A DNA stretch of 64,000 nt from Bdellovibrio bacteriovorus HD100 (GCF_000196175.1 NC_005363.1:1550001-1614000), one strand, 5' to 3'. Counted from the first letter of the stretch, positions 42,539 to 51,752 are shown. Notes: generated by a model not told the origin, from the letters alone. Numbers and translations: made by a program.

Positions 42539-43456
42539 ATGGAATCACGTCAGGAACTATTGGCGAATATCAAGCGCCGTCAGATGTGGGATTTTGCTTT
42601 TGCCCTGATGGGTTTGTTGTCTCTGCTTTTTGCGTTGGTGACTTTGCTGACCCTGATTGTGGATCTGGGAATGACCGGGGTTCCGCGTATCAATGCCGAA
42701 TTCTTTGTGAACTTCCCGTCGCGCTTTGCTGAAAAAGCGGGGATCTTGTCCGCTTGGGTGGGGTCTTTCCTGATCATGCTGACCACGGCTTTTTGTGCCA
42801 TTCCCTTGGGGATCGCCGCCGGGGTGTATCTGGAAGAGTACTCCAAGAAAAACTGGGTGTCTCAGATCATTGAACTGAACATCATCAACTTGGCGGGGAT
42901 TCCTTCGATCACTTACGGTCTGATGGCGCTGGGTCTTTTCGTTTACAAGTTAAAACTGGGTCAGAGCATTCTGACGGCGGGTTTGACCTTGGGTTTGTTG
43001 GTTCTTCCCATCATCATCGTCACCACCCGTGAAGCCATCCGCTCCATCCCGAACACGATTCGTGAGGCGAGCTATGCCATGGGGGCCAGCAAGTGGCAGA
43101 CCATTCGTTATCATATTCTGCCTTACTCTTCCGGCGGAATTCTGACGGGAGTGATCATCTCGTTGTCCCGGGCCATCGGTGAAACGGCACCGTTAATTAC
43201 AATCGGCGCTTTGACGTTCATCGCGTTCCTGCCGACACCGCCGATTGACGGGCAGTTCCCTTACGTGAACTTTACATGGCTCATGGATCCTTTCACCGTG
43301 ATGCCGATTCAGATGTTTAACTGGTTGTCACGACCTCAGCCGGAGTTCCATGTGAATGCGGCCGCCACGGGTGTGGTGTTGCTTGTGATGACTTTGATTA
43401 TGAACGGTGGGGCGATTTACCTGCGCTCTCGTTTCCGTAAAAAGATGAAGTGGTAA
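42539..43456 (+). CDS. pstA: Phosphate ABC transporter permease PstA
   Basis: A 305-residue permease partner of PstC. It has six hydrophobic segments and the EAA loop IREASYAMGASKWQTIRYHI, then SRAIGETAPLITIGAL. Its ATG directly follows the pstC stop codon, and pstB begins after three more bases. The length and arrangement are normal for a Pst system. Confidence 0.94.
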   Translation: MESRQELLANIKRRQMWDFAFALMGLLSLLFALVTLLTLIVDLGMTGVPRINAEFFVNFPSRFAEKAGILSAWVGSFLIMLTTAFCAIPLGIAAGVYLEEYSKKNWVSQIIELNIINLAGIPSITYGLMALGLFVYKLKLGQSILTAGLTLGLLVLPIIIVTTREAIRSIPNTIREASYAMGASKWQTIRYHILPYSSGGILTGVIISLSRAIGETAPLITIGALTFIAFLPTPPIDGQFPYVNFTWLMDPFTVMPIQMFNWLSRPQPEFHVNAAATGVVLLVMTLIMNGGAIYLRSRFRKKMKW

Positions 43457-43459
43457 TTT

Positions 43460-44227
43460 ATGCAGTTGAATTTGCGCGCTGAAGTTAAAAATCTGGTTTT
43501 CTCTTACGGTGATAAAAAGGTTCTGAACGGCATCACTTTGCCGATCTATGAAAACCGCGTGACGGCTTTGATTGGTCCTTCCGGTTGCGGTAAGACCACG
43601 CTGCTTCGTTGTTTCAACCGCATGCACGATCTGTATGCCAATGCCCAATACCAGGGCGAGATTCTGCTTTATCCAAATCAAAGTAACATCCTGGGTAAAG
43701 ACATTGACCCGATGGAAGTGCGCATGCGTATCGGAATGGTTTTCCAAAAGCCAAATCCGTTCCCGAAAAGCATCTATGACAACGTCGCCTACGGTCTGAC
43801 TGTTCGCGGAGTGAAAAAGAAAAGCTTCATCGAAGAGCAGGTTGAAAAGTCCCTGCAGCAGGCGAGCCTTTGGAATGAAGTCAAAGACCGTTTGCATTCA
43901 TCGGCGACAGCGCTTTCCGGCGGTCAACAGCAGCGTCTGTGCATCGCACGCGCCCTTGCGACCGAACCTGAAATCCTGCTGCTCGATGAACCAACCTCCG
44001 CACTGGATCCGATCTCCACTCGTCACATCGAAGAACTGATTCAAGAGCTTCGTAAAGACGTGACCATCGCGATCGTCACCCACAGCTTGCATCAAGCAGC
44101 CCGCGTGTCTGATTTCACCGCCTTCATGTATCTGGGCGACCTGATCGAATTCGGCGCCAGCGACCAGATCTTCACGAACCCCAAAGATCAAAGAACAGAA
44201 AACTACATCACCGGCCGCTTCGGGTAA
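43460..44227 (+). CDS. pstB: Phosphate ABC transporter ATPase PstB
   Basis: A 255-residue ABC ATPase: Walker A GPSGCGKT (39-46), the PstB-typical [10 protein letters not shown] segment, Q loop in [11 protein letters not shown], signature [15 protein letters not shown], Walker [14 protein letters not shown] and the H-loop IVTHS. It powers phosphate import through PstCA. It is the last pst gene; a large inverted repeat follows at once and may end the transcript. Confidence 0.96.
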
Positions 44228-44353
44228 AACCGTTGAAAAAGGCCCCATCGACTGCGTTGTCGGGCCTTTCGCTTCACTCCGACGTGCTAGGAGCACGCCT
44301 CCGCTACGCGAAAAACCCTCCGCCTTGCGCTGCGACCTTTTTGAACGGTTTTT
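44226..44353. repeat. Large imperfect inverted repeat (REP/BIME-like element) between convergent genes
   Basis: Outer arms AAAACCGTTGAAAAAGG (44226-44242) and CCTTTTTGAACGGTTTT (44336-44352) pair over 17 bp with one mismatch. Nested inside are AAAGGCC/GGCCTTT with CGAC/GTCG around TGCGTT (44238-44269), and CGTGC-TAGGA-GCACG (44283-44296). It sits between pstB and the convergent barrel gene and could act as a bidirectional terminator, but it is larger and more composite than a simple one. Confidence 0.7.
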
Positions 44354-44385
44354 CTAAAAGGTGCCTGGTTAAAAGGTACCTGCTT
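44354..44385 (+). repeat. Two tandem copies of the AAAAGGTRCCTG motif
   Basis: CTAAAAGGTGCCTGGTT (44354-44370, exact match to 18105-18121) runs into TAAAAGGTACCTGCTT (44370-44385), which shares its first 12 bases with the motif on the infC stop codon at 281. No gene ends here; it abuts the large inverted repeat. Confidence 0.6.
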
Positions 44386-44409
44386 ACTTTTGCATAAGCG
44401 TTGCGTTGT

Positions 44410-45372
44410 TTATTGGAAGGCGACTCTGAGGGCTAGTTTGGCGTAGTAGGCGTTGCCGATGTCGACTTGGTTGCCTGGGTTGATTTCGTAGTTTTCGGCG
44501 ATGAAGAAGCGGCGGTCAAAGGCGTGGCCCACTTCGAAGTCAGCAAAGACGGATTTCGACAATGGCGACTTGATCCCCATCAGGAATTTCTTTTCATCGT
44601 AGAATAAACGATCTTCGCGGTTTTCGCGGCCGTACGGCAAATAAGTCACCTGGCTGAAATCCATTCCCGCATACACCTGGGCGAAATCGTTCAGTTTATA
44701 ATAGACCGTGCTTTTGATCACCCATGGAACCAGCGTGAAAAAGGTCAGTCCGAACTTGTCGGCAAACTGCCAGTTGATGGAAGCAAACGGGGCACCCAGC
44801 ACCAGATTCAGTTCGCGGGACGGGTAATAGAACCAGGCAAAGCCCGGCAGGGGAATGTTGTTCAGAATCGGGCGGTTGTTGGAATAGTTCGCCAGAAGCA
44901 GCCAGCTGCTTTTTTCATCGCTCGGGTAAGAGTAAAAGGCGGTGATCCCCAAAGTGGAAACCGTCGGGTCATAGAAGGGTTTGTCGCTGGCAGAACCGTA
45001 ATTGACCATCACGGACCACATGCGTTTTTCACCAAGCACTTTTGTGTAGCTTGCGCCGAATTTGATGTCGTAAAGCTCGGAATACCCATTCTGAGCAGGA
45101 TCCACGCTCATCTGGCTTCCGGAAAAACTCAAACCCACGGACTGTGTTTCAGTTTTGTAAACCGGGGAGCTAAGGTCCATCAGTTGATAGCGCATGTTGG
45201 CGCGCTCTTGTGGGAACTCGGCCTTGTCATAGAAAAAGCCCACATAGTTCAATGTCGTGCGCTGACGGCCCGGCGGAGTCAGTCCTTGAGCCAATTCAAA
45301 GGCCATTGCAGAGGTGGAAATGCCGAAAACCGCCATTACTGTAATCAATAACTTTGTCATATCCCACAGCAT
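44410..45372 (-). CDS. Predicted outer-membrane beta-barrel protein
   Basis: A 320-residue exported protein with signal peptide (TKLLITVMAVFGISTSAMA) and an alternating-aromatic beta-strand pattern through to its end (for example LNLVLGAPFASINWQFADKF, YAKLALRVAF), as in outer-membrane barrels; the last aromatic is followed by a final Gln rather than being terminal. I estimate roughly ten to fourteen strands. ATG at 45372 has GAGG five bases upstream and is preferred over a TTG at 45396. No specific family or substrate is recognised. Confidence 0.72.
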   Translation of the reverse strand: MLWDMTKLLITVMAVFGISTSAMAFELAQGLTPPGRQRTTLNYVGFFYDKAEFPQERANMRYQLMDLSSPVYKTETQSVGLSFSGSQMSVDPAQNGYSELYDIKFGASYTKVLGEKRMWSVMVNYGSASDKPFYDPTVSTLGITAFYSYPSDEKSSWLLLANYSNNRPILNNIPLPGFAWFYYPSRELNLVLGAPFASINWQFADKFGLTFFTLVPWVIKSTVYYKLNDFAQVYAGMDFSQVTYLPYGRENREDRLFYDEKKFLMGIKSPLSKSVFADFEVGHAFDRRFFIAENYEINPGNQVDIGNAYYAKLALRVAFQ

Positions 45373-45511
45373 AGAAGCCTCTTTGCTCGCGGACAACAGC
45401 TATTCTGTCAGGGGTTCGAAGTATTTAGTTCTGACGATCTTTACATCAACTTAACTCGAGTTTTCAAAAAGACCTCGTTAGCCTTGGTTATCCCTTTCAA
45501 GTAGGTGAAGA

Positions 45512-46252
45512 ATGAGACGTCAAAGAGACTTGTTGGTTCTCTTGGGGTTGGTGGCAATCGGCAGTCTTGGCATCGCCGCTTTTCGCGGATTGTCGACGCC
45601 GGAGAAGGCTAACTGCGTTCAGATTTATTTCGATGCGGAATCCCGGGACCAATTGGCCTCTGGGAAAGCCTTTGCCGATCAGTTGCGTGGATTGTTGGCC
45701 CCGTATGTGGGGTATTCTGTTCACGCTTCGGGGATTGCGAACTATCAAAGCGGAGAAGTGCATCGCTGTGATAAGAATATTTATATTGGAACTCATTTTG
45801 ACCATCGCGTTCCCCGGGTGTTTGTTGAAGACTTTATGAGCGCCAAGGGGAGCGTGGCTTGGTTTGGATATAATGTGTGGCAGATGGGCCCGCGCCTGGA
45901 AAACGAGATGGGTCTGCGTTTTTTAAGAATGGCTCGGCAGGAGTTCACCGGCTTTTTTGATGAGGTTTTGTATGAGGGCGGCTTCTTTAAAAAGAACAGT
46001 AAGACCCTGACTGAACAGGTCGAGCTTCTGCCTTCGGACATGAGCAAATTTTCCATGTTGGCGGAGTCGCGAAACTCCATCACCCGCGAAATCGTACCCT
46101 ATATCGTTCAATCAAAAAATCGCTTCTATGTGGCTGACGTGCCAGAGCTTGAGGCCGGTCACATGAACCTGATGATGGCCGAGATTCTGGCCCGGTTTAT
46201 GGAATCCAAAGTGCAGCACCGCGGGGTTATCGCCTTTGGGCTAGGTCATTAA
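45512..46252 (+). CDS. Membrane-anchored protein resembling the N-terminal domain of DUF2334-type deacetylases
   Basis: A 246-residue protein with an N-terminal membrane anchor (DLLVLLGLVAIGSLGIAAF). Phrases such as IYIGTHFDHRVPRVFVEDFM, VAWFGYNVWQMG, IVPYIVQSKNRFYVADVPEL and LMMAEILARFM recall the region that precedes the catalytic part in DUF2334/polysaccharide-deacetylase-like proteins. The chain stops at RGVIAFGLGH, about where the catalytic domain should begin, so the protein appears to lack it. This family link is by memory of motif patterns and is uncertain; otherwise the function is unknown. A short palindrome GGTCAT-TAA-ATGACC covers the stop codon. Confidence 0.55.
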   Translation: MRRQRDLLVLLGLVAIGSLGIAAFRGLSTPEKANCVQIYFDAESRDQLASGKAFADQLRGLLAPYVGYSVHASGIANYQSGEVHRCDKNIYIGTHFDHRVPRVFVEDFMSAKGSVAWFGYNVWQMGPRLENEMGLRFLRMARQEFTGFFDEVLYEGGFFKKNSKTLTEQVELLPSDMSKFSMLAESRNSITREIVPYIVQSKNRFYVADVPELEAGHMNLMMAEILARFMESKVQHRGVIAFGLGH

Positions 46253-46308
46253 ATGACCGTTCCTGCTTTGCGATTGCTTCACCCGAACGGAGTGGTTAGG
46301 CTAGTGGG

Positions 46309-46623
46309 ATGACATCACTTCAGACTGATAAGTACTTTATTCGTGAAAGCATGTTCAACCTAGTTGAGCTTTCTTTGTTAGCCCGTCTTTATGAGGCGCA
46401 CTGCACGCCCTCAGCATCCAGCGGGAAAATCAGCCCTGAATCCCTGGCGCAGACCCTTTTGAAAATGAAAGCGACGGAAAAGAACGGCCAACTGCGTGTG
46501 GCGATCTTTGAAACCGACCCTGTGGGCTTTTACTGGAACTATGAAGGCAAGGTTCTGGCGCACTGGGTGCACCCGGATCATCGCGGTCATGGGGTAGAAC
46601 AAAATCTTCTGGGCGGCGCTTAA
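46309..46623 (+). CDS. Short GNAT-like acetyltransferase fragment
   Basis: A 104-residue protein whose end, VLAHWVHPDHRGHGVEQNLL, matches the acetyl-CoA-binding V-H/D-P-x-x-R-G-x-G motif of GNAT enzymes, preceded by VAIFETDPVGFYWNYEGK as the central strands. The usual C-terminal third (helix 4 and strands 6-7) is missing, so it is a truncated or minimal GNAT and may be inactive. It ends three nt before the next gene and is likely co-transcribed with it. Confidence 0.6.
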   Translation: MTSLQTDKYFIRESMFNLVELSLLARLYEAHCTPSASSGKISPESLAQTLLKMKATEKNGQLRVAIFETDPVGFYWNYEGKVLAHWVHPDHRGHGVEQNLLGGA

Positions 46624-46626
46624 GCC

Positions 46627-47652
46627 GTGACTAATTTCTGGAACGGCAAAAGAGTTTTCGTCACCTGCCCCACGGGTTTTCTGGGGGCGTGGGTGGTGCA
46701 GACTTTGCTTGATTCCCAAGCTCAGGTGTTTGGTTTTGGTGAAACAGCCACCACATCTCCGAATCTTTTTGATCTGAAAAACCTGGGCCAGAAAATCTCG
46801 ATGACCTACGGGGACCTGCGGGATGAGTCCGCATTGCGCGAGGCTTTGCAATTTACCGAAGCTGATGTGGTTCTGCATCTGGGCGAAAGTGGCCTGATTT
46901 CAGATCTTGGCAAAAGACCTCTGGAAACCTTTGCCAAAGCGGCGTTGGGAACGGCGACTTTGATGGAGCTGATGCGGGAAACGGCCTCGGTTCGTTCGTT
47001 GGTGGTTGTTAGTTCTGACAAGGTCTATGCACGAAAAACATCCGGCGAAGAGCTGGTTGAAACAGATGCGGTGGCGCCATCAGCGATTTTGCCCACGGCC
47101 AAGCTGTGTGCCGAGATGATCGCACTATCTTATCGTCAGAGCTTCTTTGCTCCTGAAAAATACAACAAGCATAAAATTGCCATTGCCACGGCCCGGATGG
47201 GTTCTGCCATCGGAGGCGGGGACTTCACCGAACACGCATTGATTCCGCAGGCTGTGCAGGCCTTTGTTGCGGGGAATAGTTTTGAATTGAAGAACCCTCA
47301 GTCCGTGCGCCCGTGGATTCACGTGCTGGATCAGGTGGCGGGTCTTTTGAGTCTTGCCGAAGCTTTGTTTGAGCGCGGGCCGAAGCTGGCGCCGACCTAT
47401 AATTTTGCGGCGAAAGAGACTAACACAGTCGGCGAAGTTGCGCAAGCTTTGGCTCGTTATTGGGGAGAAAATGCCCGGGTGAATTTGGGCGAGGGGTCGA
47501 AGTCCTCTTTGTCTGTTCATGCGAATTTGGATTCAAAGCTCGCTCAGAGCGATCTGAACTGGAAAGTTCAAAGAAACCTCACAGATGCTCTGAAAGAAAC
47601 ACTTCAGTGGTATAAAGAATTTTATTCTTCAAGGACTTCTGCTACCTTGTAG
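46627..47652 (+). CDS. SDR-type sugar epimerase/dehydratase, CDP-glucose 4,6-dehydratase-like, probably degenerate
   Basis: A 341-residue extended short-chain dehydrogenase/reductase. FWNGKRVFVTCPTGFLGAWV lines up with the FW.GKRVLVTGHTGFKGSW start of CDP-glucose 4,6-dehydratases, and VVSSDKVY and IGGGDFTEHALIPQAV also match. However, the first Gly of the GxxGxxG NAD motif is Cys, and the catalytic YxxxK is replaced by LPTAK (Lys kept, Tyr lost). It may be a pseudoenzyme or may have changed function. GTG start at 46627; followed two nt later by the helicase gene. Confidence 0.72.
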   Translation: MTNFWNGKRVFVTCPTGFLGAWVVQTLLDSQAQVFGFGETATTSPNLFDLKNLGQKISMTYGDLRDESALREALQFTEADVVLHLGESGLISDLGKRPLETFAKAALGTATLMELMRETASVRSLVVVSSDKVYARKTSGEELVETDAVAPSAILPTAKLCAEMIALSYRQSFFAPEKYNKHKIAIATARMGSAIGGGDFTEHALIPQAVQAFVAGNSFELKNPQSVRPWIHVLDQVAGLLSLAEALFERGPKLAPTYNFAAKETNTVGEVAQALARYWGENARVNLGEGSKSSLSVHANLDSKLAQSDLNWKVQRNLTDALKETLQWYKEFYSSRTSATL

Positions 47653-47654
47653 GG

Positions 47655-50600
47655 ATGGCCTTTTCCGGATTAAGTCTTCAAAAAATTTCTCATTTAGTCA
47701 GCCCCAAGGATCTTGCGACCCTGGAGCAAATGCCTGTTGCTGAAAACGCATTCCGCATTCTTAAAAAAATGTCCTTGGACAGCCACAACATCCAAAAAAA
47801 GGAAGACGGCGGACTGGAAATCCAGTTTGTTTACGCGGAAGAATCCTCTTTGCGTAAATCCTATGTGCAGGTTGAAGAAGACGGTGAGGGCGGGGAGCTG
47901 ACCTTCCACTGTGCCCAGTGCGCAGTAAGCCGCAAGGACAAAGAAGACATTTGCGTTCATGAGTGGGCGTCGTTGATCCTGATTTGGTGGGCGCTGTCGG
48001 TGGATCGTGGATTCCTGCGCAATCACAGCTTCCAGGTCAGCAATTTCTGTGAAGACTTCTGGGATCTGACCGAAACCAAAAAAGCCCATCGCGGTGAAGG
48101 CGATGGCAAAGGTCTGCCTGATAACTTAAAACTTGAATCCATCAGTCTGGTCACTGAAACTCTGTCTTTGGATGAAGACCGCGCCCTGGAAGAATACCTG
48201 CCAGAGTGGAACAAGGTCTATGAGCTGAATCGCGTTCCCGAAGGGGATGATGCCAGCACCGGGGCAGTGTGGGGGCTTCCTCAGGCCTTCCGCGGGTCTT
48301 TGCAAAAAGAAACCGTGTACTGGGCCGATGTGCGCCATCAAGACCAGTTGGCGGGGCTTTTAAGGTATAACTTCAATGACGGTGTGCAAATCAGCAGCCG
48401 GGATATTCTTCGTCATGCTTATCGTTCCGTGGTGCCACGGGATCTTTTGCCGGGTCCGGCGCGCAAAGAGACCTTTGAAGTCTATTGGCCGCTGTTGCCA
48501 AGTGACCCGCATCGTTTTTTCAGCCGTGACCTGCTGGATATTGAAGCGGTCATGCAAGAGCTTCTTTCCCGTATCACCCGCCGGGTGAACAAGGGGGATC
48601 TGAAATTCTATCTGCAGGATCAAAAAGATCTTGGTAAGGCCTTCCAGGTCGGCAACATCAGCGTGGAAGCTGAAGACGCCTTTGAATGGAAGGTTGAGTT
48701 CAGCGGTTCTGACGAAGTCAAAACCTCGGCGCTGCTGACGGCGCAAAAAGATCAGCAGAAATACATCTTCTTTGATAATTTCGCGGTGGATTTTACCACC
48801 GGTGCGGTTGTCGCTTTTGCGTGGAAGAAAGAAAGCGAAGCTTTAGATCAGTTTTATTCCCGCCAGTTGAAGACGGATCGCCCCAGAGCGTTTTCGCACC
48901 TGCATGTGGAGGGTAAAGGCGAAACAGCGGCCTTTATGAAATTCCTGCGCGGACGTTCGCTTCCGGTGCGTGTTCAGGGTGGCAGCCATGATATGGGTGC
49001 GATTGCGAGTGTCTTGAATCTGCACCATCAGGATGACGCGGGCTTTGTTCCGGAAAAAGTGTTTACGCTGAATGAAAAAGAAACCGTCAGCAAAATGGGT
49101 TTCAGCACTCCGGTGGTGCTGATCATGCGCACTTTGCAAGAGGGCTTGGGCTTTTTGCTGCAAACCGAAGTCAAAACTCTGGCCTCCAGCAGTTTCAAAA
49201 AGCGCGAGTGGGATTTGAAGATCCTAAAACACCTGGGCGTCTTGCAGTATCTGACTTTAGAAGCCCTGACTTATCACTTTGAAGGTCAGCTGACTGATGG
49301 AACGACTTGTGATCCGGCGAATATCTTCCCGGCCTTGCGCAGTCGTGTTCACAGCCTGCTTGTCACCGGGGACGGCACCAGCTTGACTAAAACACTGGAT
49401 TTGGACGAGCTTTGCTCCAAAGGCGTGCTGGGGATCTTTGCCGACTATGTCGCCAAAGTTCTGAAATCAGTGGGTGAGCGTGAAGCCATCTACAGTTCCA
49501 AGGGCGAGTACCTGTTCTCGGGCTCCGTTGAGCGGGAGTTCCGTGTTCTTTATGAAATTCTGAAATACATGGCTCTTTCCACTCAAGGCAGTGCCTTTAA
49601 GCGTGCGCGCACAGGTTTTTTGACCAAGACCTGGGATGGAAAGCTCGAAGAAGACCCGATGTTGGAGCAAGGGCATTTCTTTATGCCTTCCTGGGGTAAA
49701 GAAGACGTCACGCCGACTCAGTCCTTGGGATTGCTGCAACCTTTGGTGGATCATGGTATTCGCCTGTACGTGCGCGGTCAGCTGCTGCAAGAACTTGGTC
49801 AGAATGAATTCGTTGTCGACTTCCAGATTGTCAGCAAGCTGGATGAAGGCATGCTGAACTGGTTTGAGCTGAATCCTCGTTTCTTCCTGCAAGGAAAAGA
49901 AATCGATGCCACGCAGTTAAAAAGTATGGGAAGCGGGGGTGTGGTTGAGTACGACGGAAAGTTCTTCCTTGTGCCGCGCAAAGAAATCCCTTCGCTGCGC
50001 CGTTTGGAAGGTTTCTGGCAAAAGCTTCAGGCGGGTAAAAAAGACTCATCCAAAAAAGCCTGGACGGACAAATACTATCAACTGCCCAAGCACCAGGCGC
50101 TTGAATTACTTGCCTTGCGGGCGTCGGGTTATGCCTTCCGCGGGGATGAGGAATGGAAGCGCATCTGTGCTTTCTATGATGGTTTGGGTACACGCACGGA
50201 TTTGGTGAAGCTGCCGGGTTCTGTGAAAGCGGAACTAAAAACCTATCAGCACGAAGGTGTGCAGTGGTTGCTGGATCTATTCACTCTGCGCATGGGCGCA
50301 CTGCTGGCGGATGACATGGGTCTGGGTAAGACCCTGCAAGCGCTGTCGTTCCTGGATCTGCTTCGCACGCGCGAACAGCTGGGGCAGGTGCTGGTCGTAG
50401 TGCCATCCAGCTTGGTCTACAACTGGGAAAGCGAAGTCGCGAAGTTCACTCCAGAGCTGCCATTTGAGATCTTTACCAGCAAGGACCATGATCGCCTTGG
50501 CAAACGCCTTGAAGCCAAAGAGCCGTTGGTGGTTGTGACTACTTACGGTCTTTTGATGGAAAATGACGAGTTCCTGAGTCAGTACAACTGGAATGTCCTG

Positions 50601-51647
50601 ATCTTTGATGAAGCTCAGAATCTGAAAAATATCACCGCGAAAAGAACCAGTTCGGCGCGCATGTTAAATGCCCGGTTTAAAATGTGCCTGACGGGTACGC
50701 CGATGGAAAATCACTTTGGTGAGTTCTATTCGTTGTTGGATCTGGTGGTGCCGGGTTGCCTTGGCAAGTACGATGATTTCCGCCGTCACTTTGTGAACAC
50801 CGAAGTGGTGTTGCTGGAAGACGTCGAGGATCTGAAGCTTAAAACCAGACCGTTGATTATGCGACGAACTAAAAAAGAGATCCTGGATCAGCTTCCTGAG
50901 AAACAGGAAACCAAGGTCAGCATCGCCTTTGAAGACAAGCAAAAGCAGATCTACCGCGATATTGCGATTGCGTATAATCAGCGCATTCAAGACACCATCC
51001 GCGAAGCCGGGGAGTCTCAGTCCCAGCTGCAGATGTTGACGGCTTTGTTGCGACTTCGTCAGGCGTGCTCCGATCCTGGGGCTTTGCCGGAAGTAAAGTA
51101 TGAAAAGACGCCGCCGAAACTGGAGGCTTTGATGGACTCACTTCAAGAGATCATCGAGTCCGGTGAAAGTGCGCTGGTCTTTACCCAGTTCCTGCAGACC
51201 TTGGAACGCACCGAAAAGCTTTTGAAGGCTGTCGGTATTCCAGTCTTTGTCCTGCACGGGGCGATTCCGACCAAACAACGTCAGAAGATCTTAAAGGACT
51301 TCAACGAAACCAAAGGCGGAGCCGTTCTAGTGATGACCCTGAAAACGGGCGGGGTGGGTTTGAATTTGACCAAGGCCAGCTATGTGTTCCATCTGGAACC
51401 ATGGTGGAATCCTTCGGTCGAAAATCAGGCCACAGACCGTGCGCACCGTTTGGGGCAGCGTAAGGCCGTTCAGGTCTTCCGCTATATCATGCACGAATCC
51501 CTGGAAGAAAAGATGGAGCTTCTAAAAGAGCGCAAAAACCGCAAGTTCCAAAGCCTGTTCTCGGAAACCGAAGCCAGCACGGACCTGACCGGTGCCGGTG
51601 GGGCTCTGACCAAAGAGGACTTCGACTTCCTGCTAGGGTTGAAATAA
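47655..51647 (+). CDS. SWIM zinc-finger SNF2-family helicase
   Basis: A 1330-residue SWI2/SNF2-type ATPase. A SWIM-like zinc motif (CAQC then CVHEWA) lies near residues 83-105. A long middle region of about 700 residues is typical of the bacterial SNF2-associated type. The motor begins near 870: YQHEGVQWLL, motif I DDMGLGKT (about 887), DEAQ (about 985), LTGTPMEN, then the helicase C lobe with LKTGGVGLNLT and DRAHRLGQ. Such proteins translocate on double-stranded DNA; the bacterial type is linked to RNA polymerase recycling or defence in some cases, and no specific role can be assigned here. The stop codon lies within a TAAAAAGGTTCCTGGTT motif. Confidence 0.92.
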   Translation: MAFSGLSLQKISHLVSPKDLATLEQMPVAENAFRILKKMSLDSHNIQKKEDGGLEIQFVYAEESSLRKSYVQVEEDGEGGELTFHCAQCAVSRKDKEDICVHEWASLILIWWALSVDRGFLRNHSFQVSNFCEDFWDLTETKKAHRGEGDGKGLPDNLKLESISLVTETLSLDEDRALEEYLPEWNKVYELNRVPEGDDASTGAVWGLPQAFRGSLQKETVYWADVRHQDQLAGLLRYNFNDGVQISSRDILRHAYRSVVPRDLLPGPARKETFEVYWPLLPSDPHRFFSRDLLDIEAVMQELLSRITRRVNKGDLKFYLQDQKDLGKAFQVGNISVEAEDAFEWKVEFSGSDEVKTSALLTAQKDQQKYIFFDNFAVDFTTGAVVAFAWKKESEALDQFYSRQLKTDRPRAFSHLHVEGKGETAAFMKFLRGRSLPVRVQGGSHDMGAIASVLNLHHQDDAGFVPEKVFTLNEKETVSKMGFSTPVVLIMRTLQEGLGFLLQTEVKTLASSSFKKREWDLKILKHLGVLQYLTLEALTYHFEGQLTDGTTCDPANIFPALRSRVHSLLVTGDGTSLTKTLDLDELCSKGVLGIFADYVAKVLKSVGEREAIYSSKGEYLFSGSVEREFRVLYEILKYMALSTQGSAFKRARTGFLTKTWDGKLEEDPMLEQGHFFMPSWGKEDVTPTQSLGLLQPLVDHGIRLYVRGQLLQELGQNEFVVDFQIVSKLDEGMLNWFELNPRFFLQGKEIDATQLKSMGSGGVVEYDGKFFLVPRKEIPSLRRLEGFWQKLQAGKKDSSKKAWTDKYYQLPKHQALELLALRASGYAFRGDEEWKRICAFYDGLGTRTDLVKLPGSVKAELKTYQHEGVQWLLDLFTLRMGALLADDMGLGKTLQALSFLDLLRTREQLGQVLVVVPSSLVYNWESEVAKFTPELPFEIFTSKDHDRLGKRLEAKEPLVVVTTYGLLMENDEFLSQYNWNVLIFDEAQNLKNITAKRTSSARMLNARFKMCLTGTPMENHFGEFYSLLDLVVPGCLGKYDDFRRHFVNTEVVLLEDVEDLKLKTRPLIMRRTKKEILDQLPEKQETKVSIAFEDKQKQIYRDIAIAYNQRIQDTIREAGESQSQLQMLTALLRLRQACSDPGALPEVKYEKTPPKLEALMDSLQEIIESGESALVFTQFLQTLERTEKLLKAVGIPVFVLHGAIPTKQRQKILKDFNETKGGAVLVMTLKTGGVGLNLTKASYVFHLEPWWNPSVENQATDRAHRLGQRKAVQVFRYIMHESLEEKMELLKERKNRKFQSLFSETEASTDLTGAGGALTKEDFDFLLGLK

Positions 51648-51723
51648 AAAGGTTCCTGGTTCTTTTTCGGGCCCATGTTGCGTTAGACGCACTGTGGCCC
51701 AAAACGGTGCCAGAACCTTTTTT
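51646..51723. repeat. Long hairpin element after the helicase gene
   Basis: AAAAAGGTT plus CTGG (51646-51659) pair with CCAG plus AACCTTTTT (51710-51722) with one bulged C. Inside are GGGCC/GGCCC (51669-51673 with 51696-51700) and TGCG/CGCA around TTAGA. It begins on the last two bases of the helicase stop codon and ends in a T run, so it can terminate transcription, but its composite layout resembles the element at 44226. Confidence 0.65.
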
Positions 51724-51752
51724 CTGAGCCATTTATTGGGTACTGTGTGCCC

